Of a DNA stretch of 6,843 nucleotides, positions 1-3,888 are shown piece after piece. Positions within the stretch are counted from its first letter, which is position 1, and every line of letters starts with the position of its first letter. The notes under the pieces were generated by a model. That model was not told the origin of the DNA. It was given only the letters and a program-made list of their open reading frames with translations, and did not search any database. The position numbers and the translations under genes were made by a program. The DNA comes from CAZTAR01 sp043813895 (lineage in GTDB: Bacteria; Planctomycetota; Phycisphaerae; UBA1845; UTPLA1): assembly GCA_043813895.1 (NCBI GenBank), contig JBDRKQ010000141.1:1-6843 (forward strand), in the 5' to 3' direction.

Positions 1-149
1 ACGCAGCTCTCCGCCAGGTATTGCCGGATCGCCCGGGCGATGAACTCCGGACCGTTGTCACTGCGAATGTACCGCGGAGCACCGCGCACCGCGAACAGGT
101 ACTTCAGCACTTCGATCACATCCGCCGCCGTGATGCTTCGGACAACCAA
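1..149 (-). pseudogene. IS3-family transposase remnant (integrase core), 5'-truncated and cut by the window edge
   Basis: Read on the minus strand, this stretch translates without interruption into the central part of an rve/DDE integrase core of the IS3 family. It gives RSITAADVIEVLKYLF, then RGAPRYIRSDNGPEF, then IARAIRQYLAESC up to the edge. The aspartate in RSDNGPEF (codon at 57-59) is the second catalytic Asp of the DDE triad in this family. The first Asp should lie upstream and the Glu beyond the left edge. Recognisable similarity stops near 149. Continuing upstream in the same frame gives non-matching residues and then a stop codon at 180-182, with no start codon and no first catalytic block. 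The N-terminal half is therefore missing at this locus, and I call it a broken element rather than a functional gene. It points away from the sigma/kinase genes. No terminal inverted repeat could be identified. The family call is confident. The pseudogene call is slightly less so, because the downstream part is not visible and a frameshift with an upstream piece elsewhere cannot be excluded. Confidence 0.85.
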
Positions 150-507
150 GCGGCGCTCGGGTTGCTTCCCAGCATTGCCCTATCCTCCGCTTGGACGATC
201 TTATTCCAGACCGGGAATCCGCAGAGTCCAGACGCTGTGTAACGGCGACTGAACTTGATCTTCGAAAGGAGATACTGTAATAGGAGCATCTTCAGCATCA
301 GGCGATACGTTTTTCGACCGCCCTGCGCTACACATTTCATCCGGCGTTCATATTGCCTCACACTTGTGGATAAAAGCCCCGTTCAATAGACTGTAAGGAA
401 CCACCTGCGCGAGTGAACGCAGAGCAAGCGGCGACGGGTTGTTCCTGGGGGGCGGGCGTGTTGGCCGGAAGCGTGCGTTCATCCCGTCGAATACCGAGGC
501 ACGGGCC
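150..507. other. Non-coding junction and leader region, no supported gene
   Basis: About 360 bases lie between the broken transposase and the sigma factor start. The part from roughly 240 to 400 is visibly richer in A/T than the rest of the window, as expected for intergenic or promoter DNA. Open frames here are short and lack a convincing start, ribosome site or family signature. These include a minus-strand frame running from a GTG near 361 down to 116 that overlaps the transposase remnant in another frame. The sigma gene's promoter must lie here if the operon is transcribed independently. I could not identify it with confidence: a poor match to a housekeeping promoter begins at 364 and a GGAACC lies at 397-402. 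I see no terminator hairpin. Confidence 0.6.
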
Positions 508-1125
508 ATGGGCGCGACAGACGACGCACTGGTCTCCAGCGCGGTGACGGGCAACAGCGATGCACTCACCGCCTTGCTCCAAGAGCACGGTTCTCGTGTT
601 CGCAGACGGCTTTCCTTCGATCCTGTCTGGCGATCGCTCGTGGATACGGCCGACGTGATGCAGGTCACGTACCTGGAGGCGTTTTTGAGGATCGGTCAAC
701 TGGAAGGACGAACGCAGGACGCGTTTGTCGCCTGGCTTACCCGGATCGCCGAGAACAACCTGCGCGACGCCATCCGGGAACTCGAACGAGGCAAGCGACC
801 TAGTCCAAGGCGGCGCATTCATCGCCGGACTCCTGAAGCATCGACCATCACGCTTCTCGAAACGTTGGGCTGCACGACAGCGACCGCCAGCCGGTGTGCC
901 GCCGATCGCGAGGCACAGCGCCTGCTCGAATCCGCCATCGCCCGACTCCCGGAGGCCTATCGGCAGGTCGTCCGGATGATGGATCTCGAGGATCGGCCGG
1001 TGAGGCAGGTCGCAGAGGCCCTCGGCAGGTCCGCTGGCGCAGTCTACATGCTCCGCTCGCGGGCCCACGACCGGCTCCGAGAGGTATTGGGCCCCGAGTC
1101 GAGATTCTTCTCGGATTGTGCGTGA
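508..1125 (+). CDS. ECF-type RNA polymerase sigma factor, planctomycete style
   Basis: This is a predicted 205-residue sigma factor of the sigma-70 family with only regions 2 and 4, the ECF layout. It would direct RNA polymerase to a dedicated promoter set. Region 2 spans about residues 14-95. It includes the 2.2 helix DTADVMQVTYLEAF (46-59), matching the usual DAED-x-x-Q pattern, and the segment AWLTRIAENNLRDAIRE (75-91) of regions 2.3-2.4. A basic linker follows (RGKRPSPRRRIHRR, 94-107). Region 4 spans about 138-195, with ARLPEAYRQVV and the helix-turn-helix VRQVAEALGRSAGAVYMLRSRA. The frame is open upstream to a TTG at 439, but ATG 508 is preferred: a GAGG at 496-499 sits 8 bases before it and homology begins just after it. 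It is the first gene of a probable operon with two membrane kinases. No anti-sigma gene is adjacent, which suggests control by the kinases. That link is inference. The style resembles planctomycete-specific ECF subfamilies, but the exact ECF group cannot be assigned by eye. Confidence 0.9.
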   Translation: MGATDDALVSSAVTGNSDALTALLQEHGSRVRRRLSFDPVWRSLVDTADVMQVTYLEAFLRIGQLEGRTQDAFVAWLTRIAENNLRDAIRELERGKRPSPRRRIHRRTPEASTITLLETLGCTTATASRCAADREAQRLLESAIARLPEAYRQVVRMMDLEDRPVRQVAEALGRSAGAVYMLRSRAHDRLREVLGPESRFFSDCA

Positions 1126-1213
1126 CCGTTCGCCCTGAATGTCGCCGGACAATGGTGGGCTCGCCTGATCGATGCCATCTCGATGCGTGTCTGTGGCCGA
1201 GAACCTCGTTGAT

Positions 1214-1218
1214 GGAGG
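1214..1218 (+). promoter_or_regulatory. Ribosome binding site of the TPR kinase gene
   Basis: GGAGG lies 9 bases before the ATG at 1228 and fixes that start. The whole 102-base gap after the sigma stop codon (1126-1227) shows no credible terminator hairpin. It contains only a short TCGATGC direct repeat around 1170-1185. This is compatible with read-through from the sigma gene, although an internal promoter cannot be excluded. Confidence 0.75.
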
Positions 1219-1227
1219 CCAGAAACC

Positions 1228-3888
1228 ATGAGCGAAGAACGTCCCTCCGATGAAGGCGTCGGCAGTGACTCCTCGGCGTTGGACGCGGAGATGATCGGCG
1301 CGGCTCGGCGTGAGGTCGAGGGGGCGGACAAGCCCGAGGGCCCCAACGGCTTGACGCTCAGCACGCCGGGGTCCGCGCAGGCGTTCACCATCCCGCCGTC
1401 GGATTCGTTTACAGGCTACAAGATCATCCGTGAGATCCACCGGGGCGGACAGGGCGTCGTCTATCAAGCAATCCAGGAATCCACCAAGCGCAAGGTCGCC
1501 ATCAAGGTGATGAAGGAGGGGCCGTTCGCCGGGTCCTCCGACCGCGCTCGCTTCGATCGCGAGGTGCACGTCCTGGGTCAGCTCAACCATCCAAACATTG
1601 TGGCCATCCACGACACGGGCAGCGCGGCGGGCAGCTTCTTCTTCGTGATGGACTACATCAGCGGTCAGCCGCTGGACGTGTACATGGCGAGCGGAAAACG
1701 ATCGATCGAGGAGACGCTGAGGCTCTTCGGCGAGATATGTGAGGCAGTGAACGCGGCCCATCTGCGGGGGATCATCCATCGAGACCTGAAGCCAGGGAAC
1801 ATCCGCGTGGACGCCGAGGGCAAGCCGCATGTGTTGGACTTCGGCCTGGCGAAGGTTGCGACGACCGAGGCTGCGGCCTCGGCGATGACGATGACGGGGC
1901 AGTTCATCGGCTCGTTGCCATGGGCGAGCCCGGAACAAGCGGAAGGCGCCCCGGGCAAAATCGACGTCCGGACGGATGTCTATTCGCTCGGTGTCGTTCT
2001 CTATCAGATGCTGACGAGCAAGTTCCCCTACGACGTCATCGGCAACATGCGCGATGTGCTCGACCGGATCATGTGTGCGGAGCCCGCGCGTCCTCGCACA
2101 ATCCGCCGACAGATAAACGACGAGGTCGAGACGATCGCCCTGAAGTGCCTGAGCAAGGAGCGCGAGCGTCGATACCAGACGGCTGGCGAACTCGCCAGGG
2201 ACATCAAGCACTATCTCAACGGCGAGCCGATCGAAGCGAAGCGCGACTCGTTTGGCTACATGCTGCGGAAGCAGCTAAAGCGGTACAAGCTACCCGCCGC
2301 TGTCGCCGCGGGGTTCGTGTTGCTCCTGGCGGTCGGTTTGGTGGTGTCTTCCGCGCTCTATGTGCAGGCGGATCAGGCCCGCGAAGCGGAAGCGGAGCAG
2401 CGAGCGCAAGCCGTAGCCGCCGAAGAAGACACGGCCAGGGTGAACGACTTCTATGAACAGGTCCTGGGAGCGGCGAATCCCTTCGTGTTCGGGCAGGCGC
2501 AGATTCAGAAGCCGATGGCCGACGTTACGGTGAGCGAACTTCTGGAGGAAGCCGCCGGCCGTGCGGAAGCACATTTCGCGGGCAAGCCGCTGCTGGAAGC
2601 TCGGGTGCGTATCGTGCTGGCACGCTCGTTCCTTCTGCTGGAGCGCTTCAAGGAGGCCGCGGCGCAAGCCCGCCGGGCACTCGAACTCCGCCGGCAGGTT
2701 CTGGCTGACGACTCCCCGGACACACTTGCCGCAATGGACATGCTGGGCGCCTGCATTACTCGCGGTGGCGGAAACGGCGAGGGGTTCGAGCTGCTCCGCA
2801 CCGTTCTGGAAGCTCGCCGTAGGGTGCTTGGCCCACTCCATTCGGACACGCTGAACTCGGCGGTTGGGCTCGGCGGCCAGCTTACGATGCGGGGACGGTA
2901 CGCTGAAGCAGAGGAGGTCCTCCGCACGGTGGTCGCGGAACGAGAATCGATTCCGGCAGACCTGCTCGAGCATGTCGGCCGCGCCATGGCTACGCTCGCC
3001 TGTGCGGTGAATTTCCAGGGTCGTGCGGTGGAGGCTGAGGCTACGGCGCGCGAGGCCTTGCAGATTGCTGAGGCCACCGGCGGTCCCGAGAGTTTCAGTG
3101 CGGCGTGGGCCAGGTATCAAGTGGCTGAAGCCCTGGTGTCGCAGACCCGGTATGCAGAAGCCGGACCCTTAATGCGCCAGGCCTTGGAGGCTTATCAACG
3201 CCTCTTTGGAGATGAAGGCAGATTCGCGCTGACGGTCAAGGGCAGTCTCGCCTGGATTCATCTGGAAAGCGGAGACCTGGATGAGGCAGAGGTCCTGCTG
3301 CGGGACGTCTATGAGGCCCGACGCCGGCTTTTTGGCAGTCAGGCTGAGGGCACGCTTTACGCCGCCCATGCCCTGGCGAGGTTGTCCAATGCCCGTGAGA
3401 GATTCGGCGAGGCTGAGCGGCTGGCCCGAGAAGCGGTGGAGTTCTGGCGCTCGTCCGGTGCCGGGGACTCGCACGGGCCGCTATATGCGAAGCACGAACT
3501 GTCCGTGGCCCTTCGCGGCCTCGGAAGAGTCGATGAGGCAGAAAGAATCGCCCGGGAGATCGTTACCAGCGCACATGATCTGGTCTCGGGGGGCTTCACC
3601 TCGGAGCCGTACCTCCGAGCGCACCACGGCCGGTGTCTGACCGAGCTTGGGCGGTACGCGGAGGCTGAGGAGCAACTGCTCCGGGCTCGAAGACGAGGGC
3701 TTCCGGTCTGGACGGAAGGCGATCAAGACCACGCATATGTCATCGGTCATTTGGTGCATCTCTACGAAGCGTGGGGCAAACGGGACCAGGCTGCTGCGTG
3801 GCGCGCACAACTGCCGACCACGCAGCAGGCGCCGACAAGCAATCCAGCGCCGGCGTCGCGCAGCACCGGCCCTGAGGATGCACTATGA
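1228..3888 (+). CDS. Transmembrane serine/threonine protein kinase with C-terminal TPR array
   Basis: This is an 886-residue receptor-like Hanks-type kinase. Order: an Asp/Glu/Ala-rich tail (1-60); kinase domain (about 64-330); basic juxtamembrane stretch RKQLKRYK; one membrane helix (about 355-379); short coiled-coil-like Glu/Ala/Gln segment (380-405); then nine to ten TPR-like units of about 42 residues (about 457-862, e.g. ALELRRQVLADDSPDTL, GRYAEAEEVL, GDLDEAEVLL); and a Pro/Thr/Ser tail. Catalytic elements are present: glycine loop HRGGQGVVY (71-79), VAIK Lys93, helix-C Glu112, HRDLKPGN with Asp186 and Asn191, DFG Asp204, SPE Glu236 and Asp250 of DVYSLG. Activation-loop threonines 221 and 223 are plausible autophosphorylation sites. 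The positive charges before the helix predict a cytoplasmic kinase and an extracytoplasmic TPR domain that would sense a protein or peptide partner. The start is set by GGAGG at 1214. The tail, kinase and half the membrane helix are duplicated in the next gene. Function as a kinase is secure from the motifs; ligand and substrate are unknown. Confidence 0.93.
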   Translation: MSEERPSDEGVGSDSSALDAEMIGAARREVEGADKPEGPNGLTLSTPGSAQAFTIPPSDSFTGYKIIREIHRGGQGVVYQAIQESTKRKVAIKVMKEGPFAGSSDRARFDREVHVLGQLNHPNIVAIHDTGSAAGSFFFVMDYISGQPLDVYMASGKRSIEETLRLFGEICEAVNAAHLRGIIHRDLKPGNIRVDAEGKPHVLDFGLAKVATTEAAASAMTMTGQFIGSLPWASPEQAEGAPGKIDVRTDVYSLGVVLYQMLTSKFPYDVIGNMRDVLDRIMCAEPARPRTIRRQINDEVETIALKCLSKERERRYQTAGELARDIKHYLNGEPIEAKRDSFGYMLRKQLKRYKLPAAVAAGFVLLLAVGLVVSSALYVQADQAREAEAEQRAQAVAAEEDTARVNDFYEQVLGAANPFVFGQAQIQKPMADVTVSELLEEAAGRAEAHFAGKPLLEARVRIVLARSFLLLERFKEAAAQARRALELRRQVLADDSPDTLAAMDMLGACITRGGGNGEGFELLRTVLEARRRVLGPLHSDTLNSAVGLGGQLTMRGRYAEAEEVLRTVVAERESIPADLLEHVGRAMATLACAVNFQGRAVEAEATAREALQIAEATGGPESFSAAWARYQVAEALVSQTRYAEAGPLMRQALEAYQRLFGDEGRFALTVKGSLAWIHLESGDLDEAEVLLRDVYEARRRLFGSQAEGTLYAAHALARLSNARERFGEAERLAREAVEFWRSSGAGDSHGPLYAKHELSVALRGLGRVDEAERIAREIVTSAHDLVSGGFTSEPYLRAHHGRCLTELGRYAEAEEQLLRARRRGLPVWTEGDQDHAYVIGHLVHLYEAWGKRDQAAAWRAQLPTTQQAPTSNPAPASRSTGPEDAL
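1267..2337 (+). repeat. Direct repeat copy 1: shared kinase module
   Basis: This is the first copy of a roughly 1.07 kb direct repeat whose partner is at 3921-4991, offset by exactly 2654 bases with no indel along its length. It encodes the conserved N-terminal tail, the kinase domain and the first half of the membrane helix. Weaker similarity extends back to the start codon with a one-codon length difference. The two proteins differ at about 37 of 341 positions (residues 14-354 here), about 89% identity by hand count. Identity is uneven: 1600-1664 (65 bases) and 1960-2012 (53 bases) match the partner perfectly, while stretches such as 1410-1500 show many silent changes. Confidence 0.9.
3885..3888 (+). 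promoter_or_regulatory. ATGA stop/start overlap coupling the two kinase genes
   Basis: The TGA of the TPR kinase (3886-3888) and the ATG of the WD40 kinase (3885-3887) overlap as ATGA. A GAGG at 3874-3877, inside the last codons of the upstream gene, can serve as its ribosome site. This arrangement usually means translational coupling, and it places both kinases on one transcript. Confidence 0.85.

Noticed and set aside
116..361. A small minus-strand gene of 81 codons starting at GTG 361
   Set aside because: It has no ribosome site and no recognisable motif, and it overlaps the transposase remnant in a different frame.
364..392. A housekeeping promoter (TTGTGG, 17 bases, TAGACT)
   Set aside because: It matches the consensus at only three and four of six positions. 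Matches this weak are expected by chance in a 360-base region.
397..402. GGAACC as an ECF-type -35 element allowing sigma autoregulation
   Set aside because: No plausible -10 element was found at 16-17 bases downstream, so the hexamer alone is not support.
439..507. A longer sigma factor starting at TTG 439
   Set aside because: The extra 23 residues show no sigma homology, the TTG has no ribosome site, and ATG 508 has a GAGG at good spacing.
358..2211. A 617-codon open frame on the minus strand opposite the sigma and first kinase genes
   Set aside because: It is a mirror frame produced by the high third-position GC of the two real genes. Its translation is rich in Arg, His and Asp with no family signature. 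A similar mirror frame appears opposite the second kinase because the DNA is duplicated.
2913..2925. GGAGGTCCTCC palindrome as a possible operator
   Set aside because: It lies deep inside the TPR coding region, where Glu-Val-Leu codons explain it.
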